Positions 9,288 through 18,394 of a stretch of DNA of 64,000 bases are shown here, piece after piece (within the stretch, counting starts at the first letter, position 1; each line of letters begins with the position of its first letter). Origin of the DNA: Serratia odorifera (GTDB lineage: Bacteria; Pseudomonadota; Gammaproteobacteria; Enterobacterales; Enterobacteriaceae). The translations under genes were made by a program, and so were the position numbers. Location: NCBI RefSeq assembly GCF_900635445.1, contig NZ_LR134117.1, forward strand, positions 4,402,001-4,466,000, read 5' to 3'. Below the pieces are notes generated by a model. That model did not search any database and was not told the DNA's origin. It saw nothing but the letters and a program-made list of their open reading frames with translations.

Positions 9288-10772
9288 TATTGAACCTCCG
9301 TTGAAGCCATATTGAGTTTTTGAATACTGCCACCATCGCTATACCACAATGAGCAGTTAGGGCTTGTGCGCCCAGCCCGCAGAGCCGGCAGCATTTCCCC
9401 AATGTAGAGGTAATAACCCGTGGCAAATATGGTTGAGGACACATCCTCCCCGACGGCGTTGCTAATCTCCAGTTTCTGCGCGGCCGACAGCGTCACGCCA
9501 GCGCGGATCCCGCCCCAAGCTTTAAACTGTTCGATGACATCCGTCATTGAAGTCGCTACCAGCGCGCGCCCGGCATTGTTGTACGGGATTGTTTTATTGG
9601 ACTTGAACAGCGCAAGGACGGCCCCCTGCAAATTGCCGTTAAGCCAAATCTGACCGGAAAAGCTATCCAGCCATTTGAAATCACCGGTGATTGTTCCATC
9701 GGCCCAATAATCCTCGACGATATTATTGGCGGCGTACTTCCCATAAAAGTTATAACCGTTGGCGATCAACCCGTCATAATCCGCTTCAGTGGTCACATCA
9801 GCCGCAAGGCCGTCATACTCACGGAATTTAAACGGAACACGCCCCTCAGCCCGGACAAAATCCAGGGCGGCGGCATAACCCAGCACAGCGGCCGGTTTCT
9901 TCACATCCAGGCAATAAACCGGCACCACGCTGCCGAAGTTGTTCACGGTGATCAGTTGATAGGCGATGTGATCCGTGCTGCTGGCCACCTTCGCTTTTTC
10001 ATTGGTTGTCCATGCCACATAGAAAAAACGTTTGTTCTGCCCGCTGGCCCATTCGGCCAAGGCCAGATGCTCTGGATCTGTGCATTCGAACACAGTCGAG
10101 AACGACGCCCATTGCTGCGACTTGGCAGTGATTGCGGTGAACACGTCCGATACAACGCTTTTATTCGCGCCTTGCGAGACAACCGCACCGGCGGTGCTGG
10201 CCATTTTCAGGGGGGCGGCTGCCGTACCGGTACCGAAATTGATCGTGGTGGTTTCTGGTTTGGAGCCTGCGGCAGTGATGATGAATGCATTATGCGTAGT
10301 GTCAAAAACAACCGTGGCCACCGCCGCCGTCAATGACGTTTGCAATGCAGCGGCCGCTTCCGCAAAGCTGGTCACCGCACTGAAATTAACTTCAACACTG
10401 GTGCTTTTCCCGCTAATACTGAGCGTCAACGTGCCGGAAAGCGCTTTCAGGTCTTCAACGGCCATTCCTTTAAATGATCCACTACGCAGCCAGGCAGCTG
10501 CTGGCGTGCGGTTGAAACGTGAGAACAAAAGCATGCCGGGGGGATTTCGTCGCGTTGTTGTACCCTTGGAAGTACATCGCCGCCATTGTGTATTCGTCAG
10601 ATTCACCGCCGAAATAGGCCCCAACATCTTGAGCGGAAGAAAACGGCAGCACATCGCCATTGGGCGCGTAGGCATTATTGGTCAGTAACAAGCCATTCAG
10701 ATCGACCGCATTACCGACGGCGGCCAGCACGCCCGGGTTTATTTTTACGTCTTTACTAATTGGAATTGCCAT
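9287..10772 (-). pseudogene. tail sheath protein (DUF3383), frameshifted
   Basis: The N-terminal frame starts MAIPISKDVKINPGVLAA at 10772 and reads to YNNATKSP. The rest of the sheath (GMLLFSRFNRTPAAAWLRSG onward) is in another frame that ends at 9287. The break is at the G run 10538-10543 on the plus strand (six C's in the coding strand); five would restore one 494-residue protein. The DUF3383 family forms the contractile sheath. The upstream part of the longer downstream frame (MPTRPMAMCC) is out-of-frame noise. Confidence 0.85.
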
Positions 10773-11304
10773 CGATGGACTCCGTTATTGTCGTTTGGAT
10801 GGTCACGTTATCGAAGAACGCCAACGGCGCATTGACCACCGGATTGATTTGCGCGACAAAATCCAGCGTCCAGCGGGTTTCATACTGCTGTTCGCCGTTG
10901 ATCATCGTCGTCTGAAGTGGTTCGCTGCAATACAGCGGTGAAATCGCGCCGCCGGCGCAGCGGAAATGTGCCGTGGCAAATTCAGAGCGGATCAGCGTTG
11001 CAAACATTAGCGCGTTGCGTTCAGCTATCTGCCCGTAAAAGTCGAGTTGGCACTTCCATTGCGTGGTGCGTGTAATGTGCTGCATCCCCAACCCGGCTTT
11101 ATCCGGAGCCGAATACGTCACAACGCCGGTTGACAGCCCTGCCGAGTAAAGGGAAGTCATTGCAATGAAATCCCCGAGCGGCATTTGCACCCCATTTTGC
11201 TGTGTCCGCTCTATCTCCACATCAACAAAAAGCCCCTGGAGAAAATCGCCAAGGGCCTTGTAGAGGTCATCTTCAGTAATCGAGAGTGCTACGTTTGCAG
11301 GCAT
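10756..11304 (-). CDS. neck/tail terminator protein
   Basis: A 182-residue protein with ATG at 11304 behind GAGGG. The alternative start at 11322 overlaps the upstream gene more. The order connector, completion protein, terminator, sheath is that of other myovirus-like prophages. The sequence has a central ITRTTQWKCQLDFYGQIAERNALMF (in part) seen in the phage neck terminator family. It probably caps the tail and joins it to the neck. Confidence 0.6.
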   Translation of the reverse strand: MPANVALSITEDDLYKALGDFLQGLFVDVEIERTQQNGVQMPLGDFIAMTSLYSAGLSTGVVTYSAPDKAGLGMQHITRTTQWKCQLDFYGQIAERNALMFATLIRSEFATAHFRCAGGAISPLYCSEPLQTTMINGEQQYETRWTLDFVAQINPVVNAPLAFFDNVTIQTTITESIDGNSN

Positions 11305-11654
11305 GCTATAACCCTCGTCCAATCAGGCCAGTTTTCCGGTACCGAAACAACAAGCCAGGTTTCACCTCCGATAACAAATTTATCACCACCCTGTTCTTTA
11401 GGCCGATTCACACCACACCAGTTGCCATTGGTATAAATGGACGTGAAAACTCCTTGAATATTCAGGTTATCCAGATGCCGAACATCCCCCTGCGTCACCG
11501 CCTGCTTTTGTACCATCATGGGAATAGGATCCGCATAGGCCGGCGCCCGGGAGTAGTTCGCCTGTTTTGCAGCCCCCTGGGAGCGGTAAATTTGCGCTTC
11601 AACAAAGGGGTTAACGACGCCAATAGCACGCGACACAATGCCGTGTAAGTTCAT
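11289..11654 (-). CDS. head closure / neck protein, small
   Basis: A 121-residue protein with mixed alpha/beta composition and a C-terminal strand-rich part (TSIYTNGNWCGVNRPKEQGG). It lies in the head-tail joining cluster between the completion protein and the terminator, overlapping both. I recognise the position but not a specific homologue. Confidence 0.55.
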   Translation of the reverse strand: MNLHGIVSRAIGVVNPFVEAQIYRSQGAAKQANYSRAPAYADPIPMMVQKQAVTQGDVRHLDNLNIQGVFTSIYTNGNWCGVNRPKEQGGDKFVIGGETWLVVSVPENWPDWTRVIACLQT

Positions 11655-12127
11655 TCATCACCTCCGTCTACTGCATAATCAGCACTGTTTACCATGTGAT
11701 TAGAGTCGATCAACGGCTTATCGAATCCTTTCTGACCGATTGTAGATTCAGCCAGCGGCGGAGACTTGAGCTCTCGTATAGACGCCTGCAGTTGGCCTTT
11801 GATCCGCTCCCCCATCAACCCCAGGGCAACCCGGGCATCATAATTTGATGCCTTGATGAATTGGGAAAACTCCCCTGGCCATTGCCCGCTGTGCGTGGCG
11901 ATCATGTTTCGGAAAAAAGGACGGGGCAGCTGAAAATATGACTCCCCGGCCTTGGTCATGATCATTTTCCCGAGCTCGTTCGCGGCGGCCACCAGGGCAA
12001 CCGGCGTACCGTCTTCATAGGTCGCATCTGCCAAAAAACCCACCTTCAGGCTTTTTCCAGTGGACAGGCCGGCGGCAATTTGCGCTAGGCGCTCTTTAAA
12101 TGCGGCACCGCCGCTCACCCCAGACAT
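11651..12127 (-). CDS. tail completion / gp10-like morphogenesis protein
   Basis: A 158-residue protein with LPRPFFRNMIATHSG and a C-terminal Gly-Gln-Leu-Gln-Ala-Ser-Ile helix followed by SPPLAESTIGQKG and KPLIDSNHMVNS. This is the pattern of HK97 gp10-like and gpS-type head-tail joining proteins (active substrate-like PP.L...T...K....LID). The assignment rests on this motif and the location. Confidence 0.65.
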   Translation of the reverse strand: MSGVSGGAAFKERLAQIAAGLSTGKSLKVGFLADATYEDGTPVALVAAANELGKMIMTKAGESYFQLPRPFFRNMIATHSGQWPGEFSQFIKASNYDARVALGLMGERIKGQLQASIRELKSPPLAESTIGQKGFDKPLIDSNHMVNSADYAVDGGDE

Positions 12128-12453
12128 TACAGCCCCAACAGCGCTTTAACAGCCGCTGCATCCGCCGCTTTCAGGATTTGCTGACCAATATCTGATGCAT
12201 CGCTGATATCGGCCGCCGCCGGCTTATAGTTGCCAGCTTTCGCGTCGGTCTCCGCAGTGCCAACCTTGAGACTTGAAGTGCCGGCGCCGATTGCCTGGCG
12301 CGCAGCTGCGTCATCTGATGCAGTCAGCAACTTTTTGCCAACTTCAGATGCGTCCGTAATTTGATCGGATGTCACGTCACCGCCTGCGCCGCCATCTTCC
12401 GGCGTCAACACGGTAACGGGATATCCGCCAACTGACATTACTCGCTTAGTCAT
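12127..12453 (-). CDS. head fibre protein-like
   Basis: A 108-residue protein with two Ala-rich repeats of the type I(T/S)DAS(E/D)(V/I)G: ITDASEVGKKLLTASDDAAARQAIG and ISDASDIGQQILKAADAAAVKALLG (quoted in part). Such repeats occur in phage head fibre and fibre-like proteins and form a trimeric coiled coil. It probably decorates the capsid. It ends one base before the next gene. Confidence 0.6.
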   Translation of the reverse strand: MTKRVMSVGGYPVTVLTPEDGGAGGDVTSDQITDASEVGKKLLTASDDAAARQAIGAGTSSLKVGTAETDAKAGNYKPAAADISDASDIGQQILKAADAAAVKALLGL

Positions 12454-12468
12454 GACTCCACTCCTAAT

Positions 12469-12930
12469 TTAGCGCCCGCGGCGATAGTAATGGCCAGGGT
12501 AGCGCGACGGGGATGATCCCGGGTGATACTGCATAGTGCGATACGGTGCGGTAGCCTGCCAGTACGCCGCCCCATACGGGGTCTGGAGGTACCACCATGA
12601 AGCATCGTTGCTGCCCGCGGCATCAACGGACACGGAAACCGAACCCTCAGATGCGCTGGTGATGCGCCCAACCAAACCGCTGGATTGGCCACCGCTGGCG
12701 CCGGCGCCAAAACCTCGCAAATAGCACAAGTGGGCAACCAGCAAAAATAAGAGCTGTTCACGCTCCTTCAGGTCTTGCACTGCGCTGGCATCCGTATTGT
12801 CGAGATAAAGCGTTGAGGCCTGATTAAACAGCGCCTCAAGCAACTTATCACTCGGCGCCGTTCCACATCCCGTCGCAAACTCTGGATAGAGCTCACGGAA
12901 TGCGGCGATATCAAAAACTACGACGCCCAT
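12469..12930 (-). CDS. DUF4054 head-tail adaptor protein
   Basis: A 153-residue protein beginning VFDIAAFRELYPEF, the typical start of DUF4054 connector proteins that bind below the portal. A helical middle (REQLLFLLVAHLCYL) follows, then a Gly/Ser-rich region and the conserved C-terminal TPYGAAYWQ with many Tyr and Pro. Position directly downstream of the capsid genes supports the adaptor role. Confidence 0.75.
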   Translation of the reverse strand: MGVVVFDIAAFRELYPEFATGCGTAPSDKLLEALFNQASTLYLDNTDASAVQDLKEREQLLFLLVAHLCYLRGFGAGASGGQSSGLVGRITSASEGSVSVSVDAAGSNDASWWYLQTPYGAAYWQATAPYRTMQYHPGSSPSRYPGHYYRRGR

Positions 12931-12933
12931 AGA

Positions 12934-13278
12934 TCACTCCTTGTTGTTCATGGCCTCATCATCTCGCTGAATGCCAGGTGCAGGGTTTTTCTGCGGTAAC
13001 GGCTCAAGCCCGGACTTAATATTTTCCTGCTCCTTAGCCTGAGATCGAACGCTATTCCCGTTGTCTTGAGCGAAGATTACGCCATTCTTTACATAGGGCT
13101 GCTCAGCGTGAATTTTCAGCCAGGCTTCCCACAATTCCTTATCCACAGCAGTGAGACCATACCCACCGATAATACGCGCCTCCTTTGAACGACAGCCGTT
13201 AATCTTCACCTGCTTACCTTGCACGTTCAGCACCAGGCCGTTCGGCAACTTGCATCCCACTGTGACTTGTTCTGCCAT
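12934..13278 (-). CDS. hypothetical prophage head-region protein
   Basis: A 114-residue protein with a beta-rich N-terminal half (KLPNGLVLNVQGKQVKING) and a polar, probably disordered C-terminal tail. It lies between the major capsid and the DUF4054 genes. Small proteins with a similar N-terminus occur at this place in other phages, but I cannot give a function. Confidence 0.6.
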   Translation of the reverse strand: MAEQVTVGCKLPNGLVLNVQGKQVKINGCRSKEARIIGGYGLTAVDKELWEAWLKIHAEQPYVKNGVIFAQDNGNSVRSQAKEQENIKSGLEPLPQKNPAPGIQRDDEAMNNKE

Positions 13279-13281
13279 CTC

Positions 13282-14310
13282 TTAAATCCCCAGCATTTGT
13301 ACAATCGCGAGAGGCTGACGAATGATCGCGCCCCAGGTGCCGCCTGATTTTTTCTGATGCCATGCAGACGACTCGGTAACCACAGCATGCGCACGCATTT
13401 TCTCGGTAAACGCGCAGTAACCGGTATCCTGCTCACCCAGACGCTCAGCGAACAGCTGCACGACCTCTCCGGCCTCAGTGGAATATTCCACTGCGGTCTC
13501 AATAGTCAGGTTAGGGAAGTTTTTCTTCAGCAGGTCGGTAACGTTGACGCCGTACATGTTGGTTTTCGTGAAGTTGGCCTCGCTATTTGGAGATAACCCC
13601 ATTTTCAGCGGATCCGTGCGCTCGACAAGGCCTTTGGTCTGCTTCGTCAGCTGCTTATACAGTTTCACGATGTCGTCATAGATCGCCTGACCATCTTTGT
13701 CATCCCACTGAATTTTCCCGTCCACCTCATCCGGCGTGATCGGTGCAGAGAGGGACGGATCGTTCAGCAAACCGTAGTTCTCCAGGCCGGCAATGCCGAA
13801 AAAGTATGACTTGTTCTGGAACTTGTTCAGCACCAGCGCAGACGCCACGTTAAGCTCTGCCGCCCAGCCAATACGCCCCGCACCGTACATATCCAGCTCG
13901 CGCTCACCCCAGCGGGTGTGGGTCTGGTAGTGGTAACTTTGGCGTGGCACCCAGTTGGCATTCGCAGTCACCATACCGTTATGATTGTAATCTCCGTATG
14001 AGCTAACTTCACCAGACGATTCAACAACCGGAAACTGTGAAGTCAGCGTCGTCCAGTCCCCTTTTTTGGTTTCACCGATAATTTGCGCCGCCTTCATTGG
14101 CGTCACCAGCACGCGGATAAGCTCCGGATCAACGTAGTTGGTGAGGTATGCCGGCACGCCAGAGTTTGACGCGGTCACCAATGCCGGCTGCGCGTCCATC
14201 GCCAGTTCATAGTTCCCTGCGAACTCCGGCGGCAAGTAGGCCTGCGCGCCCGGCAGGATGATGCCGTAGTCACGGCTGGCCGTGGCGTAATGTTGCTTAA
14301 ATTTATTCAT
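13282..14310 (-). CDS. major capsid protein (DUF2184 type)
   Basis: A 342-residue protein starting at ATG 14310 behind GGAG; it overlaps the stop of the cement gene. It follows the protease/scaffold and cement genes, the standard order. Features include WTTLTSQFPVVESSGEVSSY, the Trp-Arg-Glu-rich RWGERELDMYG, and a C-terminal domain ending IIRQPLAIVQMLGI, as in the DUF2184 capsid family with the HK97 fold. It builds the icosahedral head. Confidence 0.8.
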   Translation of the reverse strand: MNKFKQHYATASRDYGIILPGAQAYLPPEFAGNYELAMDAQPALVTASNSGVPAYLTNYVDPELIRVLVTPMKAAQIIGETKKGDWTTLTSQFPVVESSGEVSSYGDYNHNGMVTANANWVPRQSYHYQTHTRWGERELDMYGAGRIGWAAELNVASALVLNKFQNKSYFFGIAGLENYGLLNDPSLSAPITPDEVDGKIQWDDKDGQAIYDDIVKLYKQLTKQTKGLVERTDPLKMGLSPNSEANFTKTNMYGVNVTDLLKKNFPNLTIETAVEYSTEAGEVVQLFAERLGEQDTGYCAFTEKMRAHAVVTESSAWHQKKSGGTWGAIIRQPLAIVQMLGI

Positions 14311-14792
14311 CACTTGCTCCAGGTGCTGATTTTGATGCGTTCATTGGCCGCTGCGGTGCTGGCCACCGAGAAAGCTGTTTCGACGAAGCCGTCCATGGTG
14401 GCACCGGCGGCACCGGCGGCCACCTCACCCGTAGTCAGCGAAGCGAACACCTTTTGCCCTACGGTGGCTGCCGTGGTGGTCAGCGCCCAGTAGTCACCGG
14501 CGGTATGCAACGTGCATTCACGGCCCGGCTGGATAACGTTTGAAGCGGCGGCCAGCCACTCAACGATTGACGCCTGGCCATCACGCGGCACAAAACCCGA
14601 CGGAGCGCCGGTGCCTTTGTTTGAGGCTACGCCCTTCACTACCCATGCAAAGCGGCCAATAGTTAGGCCTTCTGCACCAGTAACCAGAGCACCCTCGCCA
14701 GCCACAAAGCTGGTATAGGGGTTCAAGCTGGCGAACGAGCCCTCAATACCCGGTGCCGGATATTGGTTAATGTGATTCGGGAAACCGGCCAT
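14310..14792 (-). CDS. capsid decoration (cement) protein
   Basis: A 160-residue beta-rich protein with low charge and many Ala/Gly/Thr (LYTSFVAGEGALVTGAEGLTIGRFAWV, in part). It lies just before the major capsid gene. Small trimeric cement proteins that stabilise the head have this composition and location. No sequence-specific hallmark beyond this. Confidence 0.6.
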   Translation of the reverse strand: MAGFPNHINQYPAPGIEGSFASLNPYTSFVAGEGALVTGAEGLTIGRFAWVVKGVASNKGTGAPSGFVPRDGQASIVEWLAAASNVIQPGRECTLHTAGDYWALTTTAATVGQKVFASLTTGEVAAGAAGATMDGFVETAFSVASTAAANERIKISTWSK

Positions 14793-14793
14793 A

Positions 14794-16116
14794 TCAGTAA
14801 CCTCGTTTTAGCTTGGCGGTTGGGAAATCTGCAGCAAAGGAGCCTGCAGTGGCGGAATCCAAAGCAATGCGTGGTGCTTTGGCTGTGTTTTTCTGGCTGA
14901 TAGCAAACTGCACCATGCCGCGATATGCGCTCGGGTGAACATTGGCAATATCAACGCCTGCCTGCTCGAGCGCTGTGCGGTATACGTCCTCGGCAGAGTC
15001 CATAGCAACCACGTCACCAATCAATGGACGCACTTCGGTTTCTGCTACACGAACAGCCTGGAAGTTTTGGGCAGCAACTTTGGCTGCCTGATCTGCCGCC
15101 AGCTTAATAGCCGCATCCATAGCGGGTTTACTGACAGTGTCCGGATCGTGTTTTGGCGTAGTAGGTGCTGGATCATCCAGTGCGTCATCACTCGCCGGCA
15201 TCAGCGCCGCTTTGATTTTGGCCAGCACTTCTTCAGGTACTTTGTCTGCCAGCAGCGCCAGGATACTTTCCAGCGGATTTTCAGTATCGAATGCTGGCCC
15301 CTGCTCTTCCGGTTCGACAACTTCTTCAGCTGCTTCCATCAGTTCTGCAAGCTCGGCCGGTTCGATTTCCATGTCATGGGCCAGGCGACTGGAAAATGCG
15401 GATTTGACCGCATTCGCGATCGCGTTGGGGCGTTTGTGCTGGCCAACCAATTGCGTGAGGTCTTTCGGCGAGGCATCTTGCGCCAGGCGAGGTTTGAGAT
15501 AGGCGCCCAGCGCTGCGCGCATAGCGACGCCCTTACGATTTAATTTCATGTTTTGTAACTCCTTCGGGAGGCAATCAAATACCAGCACATCGGATCCGGC
15601 CCGGCCGTCGCCGACCAGCGCCACGTGGTTACCGACGATATCCCGCATCACGCCGTCAAATTTGACGCCATCCGGGGTAACGCCTGGGGTCATGTCAGCG
15701 ACGTACGCATACGACGATGACAGTTCTCGTTGCTCGTCGGTCTCGATTCCGGCGATTGCGGAGTTGTCCCAAATCGACAATCCGTTTGTTAGGTAGGTGC
15801 CATCAAAATCACTGTTGGCATGCGTTGTCCCCACCCGGAGCTCACGCGCGGGCGCGCCTGGGTAATCAGGCTTGTGTCGGCAAAGAATGGGGATGTTATT
15901 GAAGGTTTTTGCTGCCTTGCGCAGCTCGTCGGGGTCGCGGTACAGCATGTACAACCGATCGGGCTCAAGCCCCAGCGACTCGGAATTCGGTATTTCTCTC
16001 CCGTAATATCCGCAGACGTTGGCCTTGCTTATGTTGCTGCGTTCTACCTGCAGCCGTCCGACCTTATCAAGTTGCCGTACCGAACCCCGGTCAAATGCCA
16101 GTAGTTCAGTCGTCAT
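14794..16116 (-). CDS. prohead protease-scaffold fusion (DUF2213)
   Basis: A 440-residue protein. The N-terminal half is a DUF2213 protease-like domain with ILCRHKPDYPGAPARELRVG and GNHVALVGDGRAGSDV. A long acidic, Ala/Glu-rich helical part follows (ELAELMEAAEEVVEPEEQG), then a C-terminal segment, as expected of a scaffold that is digested after assembly. The ATG at 16116 has GGAG upstream. It would process the prohead together with the capsid protein. Confidence 0.75.
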   Translation of the reverse strand: MTTELLAFDRGSVRQLDKVGRLQVERSNISKANVCGYYGREIPNSESLGLEPDRLYMLYRDPDELRKAAKTFNNIPILCRHKPDYPGAPARELRVGTTHANSDFDGTYLTNGLSIWDNSAIAGIETDEQRELSSSYAYVADMTPGVTPDGVKFDGVMRDIVGNHVALVGDGRAGSDVLVFDCLPKELQNMKLNRKGVAMRAALGAYLKPRLAQDASPKDLTQLVGQHKRPNAIANAVKSAFSSRLAHDMEIEPAELAELMEAAEEVVEPEEQGPAFDTENPLESILALLADKVPEEVLAKIKAALMPASDDALDDPAPTTPKHDPDTVSKPAMDAAIKLAADQAAKVAAQNFQAVRVAETEVRPLIGDVVAMDSAEDVYRTALEQAGVDIANVHPSAYRGMVQFAISQKNTAKAPRIALDSATAGSFAADFPTAKLKRGY

Positions 16117-16119
16117 TCA

Positions 16120-16929
16120 TTACTCCAGTCCCGGTAAAATCGCCTCCCAGCCGCAGCGGCACCCAATTTCCTCGCCCGGCATTACCCATTTGCCATCGAG
16201 GAACATCCCCTTATCCAGATCGAACTCTTTGCCGTCGGCTTTCACATGCGACACCCGCGGCACCTTACCAGCATGTGAATGCCGCCAGCGGCCTCGGCGA
16301 ACGCCAAGCGCACGCTGACGTGCCGACTGCATCACCGATGTAGCCTTGTTGTTCTGATCAAGCGCGATAAAGGCTGCCCGTCGTCGCGTCACGCCAAAGC
16401 GGTGTTGGAGCTCTTTGGTCAGAGTTGCAAGGTCACGCCCACGTGATACTGACTGCATCACCAACGTTTCAACCTGCGTGAGATATTGCTCCGGGATTGA
16501 GCGGATCAGGTTGACGTTTTCCGTGATAGTGGCCTGCAGGGCATTATTCATTTCGGCCGTCTTTTTGAACGGCACCGTGAACCCAGCCGATTGCAGCGCG
16601 GTAGACAGCGACGCATCGCTATTTTTCATCACGTCATGCGTGAAGCGATCGGCCAGCTTCACCGCCAACAGATCAAACTTTTTCAGCCAGCGGCGAGAAA
16701 GCTTTTTCATAGCCTGGCGCATCATCAGTGCCGGCGAGGCGTCCTGCGCTAACCCACTTTGCCGGTACTCAGCACGTAGCCAATAAAGCGTGCTGTTATG
16801 CAGCTCCTGCACCGCGTTATCAAGTTGTCGCCGGTACCAGGCTTCAATCCCTGCGTTCGGCCGGATTTGCTTCAGTGTCTTTTTCTGGCTCTTCCGCTTT
16901 ATCAGGATCCGTTTCGAGGTCGGTATCAT
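16120..16929 (-). CDS. phage head morphogenesis protein (MuF / SPP1 gp7-like)
   Basis: A minor head protein of about 269 residues. The MuF core includes TRRRAAFIALDQNNKATSVMQ and a C-terminal Cys/His-containing GEEIGCRCGWEAIL, the family's signature. The N-terminus (IEAWYRRQLDNAVQELHNS) must be translated, so the gene overlaps the end of the portal gene by about 86 bases. ATG 16929 is preferred; a TTG at 16941 is possible. No C-terminal toxin domain is present. Confidence 0.8.
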   Translation of the reverse strand: MIPTSKRILIKRKSQKKTLKQIRPNAGIEAWYRRQLDNAVQELHNSTLYWLRAEYRQSGLAQDASPALMMRQAMKKLSRRWLKKFDLLAVKLADRFTHDVMKNSDASLSTALQSAGFTVPFKKTAEMNNALQATITENVNLIRSIPEQYLTQVETLVMQSVSRGRDLATLTKELQHRFGVTRRRAAFIALDQNNKATSVMQSARQRALGVRRGRWRHSHAGKVPRVSHVKADGKEFDLDKGMFLDGKWVMPGEEIGCRCGWEAILPGLE

Positions 16930-18394
16930 CTTCGTCGTCAATTTCGATTTCCCCGCTCAAGTCCAGTCCGCTATACGGGCTGTTAGGGTCGGAGGCCAGT
17001 CTTTCGCGCACCTCGTTGTTTGTCACAGCACCAACGCTTTCGTAAATCTGATCTGTCTCCGCTTCAGTTTTACGAATGGTGGCCAGTTGCTCGCGGGTCA
17101 TTTCGTGCAGCGGCTCAAATTCGAAGGTGATATCGGGGTCGACTTCGCCAAACTCCGACAGCTGGATAATGTCCATCACGCGCTTAATAGGGTGCTTGAG
17201 CAACCGCGAGGCATTGGCCGCGATGGTGTCGTAAAACACCCTAATTTCACCCTCACTGGACGCATTCAGGCCTGTCGGACTGAGTCCGGCAAATTTCACT
17301 GATGGGATAGCACTGACAAAAAACATGTGCTCTTGCGCCTGCGCCTGCAATGTATCCAACCCACTCAATGGCGTGTTGAACTGGAAAAACTCTTCCGTTG
17401 ATTTATCCAGCATCAACAACCCACGGTTATCGCGGGTACGGTTGTACAGTTCCGCGCGTTTTGCATAGTTGGGATCGTTTTTACCGGTGAGAATGTTCGT
17501 CATGTTTGTACTTATGCCGCTCAGCGAGAATGAATGCAGCACATCCCCAATACTGTCACGAGTGCGCAGCCAGTTACTTACATACGGCTCGGCAATCTGG
17601 GTCAAAGACAGGCCACCGAAGTTATATGCAGGCTTGAGCATGTCCGGTACTGGTCGCGATACCAAGTCCAACATGCGGCTGGCGTGCACCGTTTTGCCCA
17701 TGACATACCATTCTGCCGGCTTGTAGAAATCATCGCTCAGCGGGTTGTCGGCATTGTAAATGCCTGGGTACGTCCAAACCGGCTCGATAACACGAAAGCC
17801 CACCAGCGAGCCCTGCGTGATTTTTTTATTGGAAATAAAGAGCCCGGATTGCAGCTCTTCCGGATCCGTCCAGGCTGATATGCCTTTGGGTGAACGAATG
17901 TCGATATAGATTTGGCCACGACCGAAAAAACCGTCGTGCTCGATCGCTAGTCGAAAGATATCCTGCACCCTGTAGCGTTCCATCGCCGCCACAAGCAACG
18001 CTATGCGCTCGGTTTTGCTATCGTCCCCATCGCCGGCTGCTTTCACCTTGATCCACTTGCGTGTCATTTCCTCGGCGATCACACTTACCATGCGGCGGTA
18101 TTCTGGCAACTGAGCCATCTGCGCCAGGTAGGGATAGCCGGGGAAGCCACCGTACACAAAATCAGGGTAGCTGCCGTTAAGTGTGTCATAGGGCGTTGAG
18201 TCCATCGCCAACACAGCGCTGCGAAGGCCGGCAGGAATGACACCTGGAGGTGGCTCGTACTGCACAAATTGGCGGTGCGGCTTTTGCCCTATACTTGCGA
18301 CCATTTCCTCATTGATCGCCATGTCAGGCGCAGACTTGACCACTTCCGTTGGCGTGGCCTCTTTAATCTGATTTTTTCGTTTAAAAGGCCACAT
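16844..18394 (-). CDS. portal protein (DUF1073 type)
   Basis: A 516-residue protein forming the DNA entry ring. It follows terminase (TGATG overlap) and precedes the MuF protein, the standard order. Recognisable segments are YRRMVSVIAEEMTRKWIKV, a central AEPYVSNWLRTRDSIGDVLHSFS (in part), and AGLSPTGLNASSEGEIRVFYD, typical of DUF1073 portals. The C-terminal tail is very acidic (IDDEDDTDLETDPDKAEEPE). Databases sometimes label this family by the name Acb1; here the portal role is clear from context. Confidence 0.85.
   Translation of the reverse strand: MWPFKRKNQIKEATPTEVVKSAPDMAINEEMVASIGQKPHRQFVQYEPPPGVIPAGLRSAVLAMDSTPYDTLNGSYPDFVYGGFPGYPYLAQMAQLPEYRRMVSVIAEEMTRKWIKVKAAGDGDDSKTERIALLVAAMERYRVQDIFRLAIEHDGFFGRGQIYIDIRSPKGISAWTDPEELQSGLFISNKKITQGSLVGFRVIEPVWTYPGIYNADNPLSDDFYKPAEWYVMGKTVHASRMLDLVSRPVPDMLKPAYNFGGLSLTQIAEPYVSNWLRTRDSIGDVLHSFSLSGISTNMTNILTGKNDPNYAKRAELYNRTRDNRGLLMLDKSTEEFFQFNTPLSGLDTLQAQAQEHMFFVSAIPSVKFAGLSPTGLNASSEGEIRVFYDTIAANASRLLKHPIKRVMDIIQLSEFGEVDPDITFEFEPLHEMTREQLATIRKTEAETDQIYESVGAVTNNEVRERLASDPNSPYSGLDLSGEIEIDDEDDTDLETDPDKAEEPEKDTEANPAERRD

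Noticed and set aside
16844..18394. DUF1073 protein as an anti-CBASS Acb1 nuclease
   Set aside because: The family name is sometimes given in databases, but length, order (terL, this gene, MuF) and sequence are those of a portal. The real anti-CBASS candidate is at 21028-21312.
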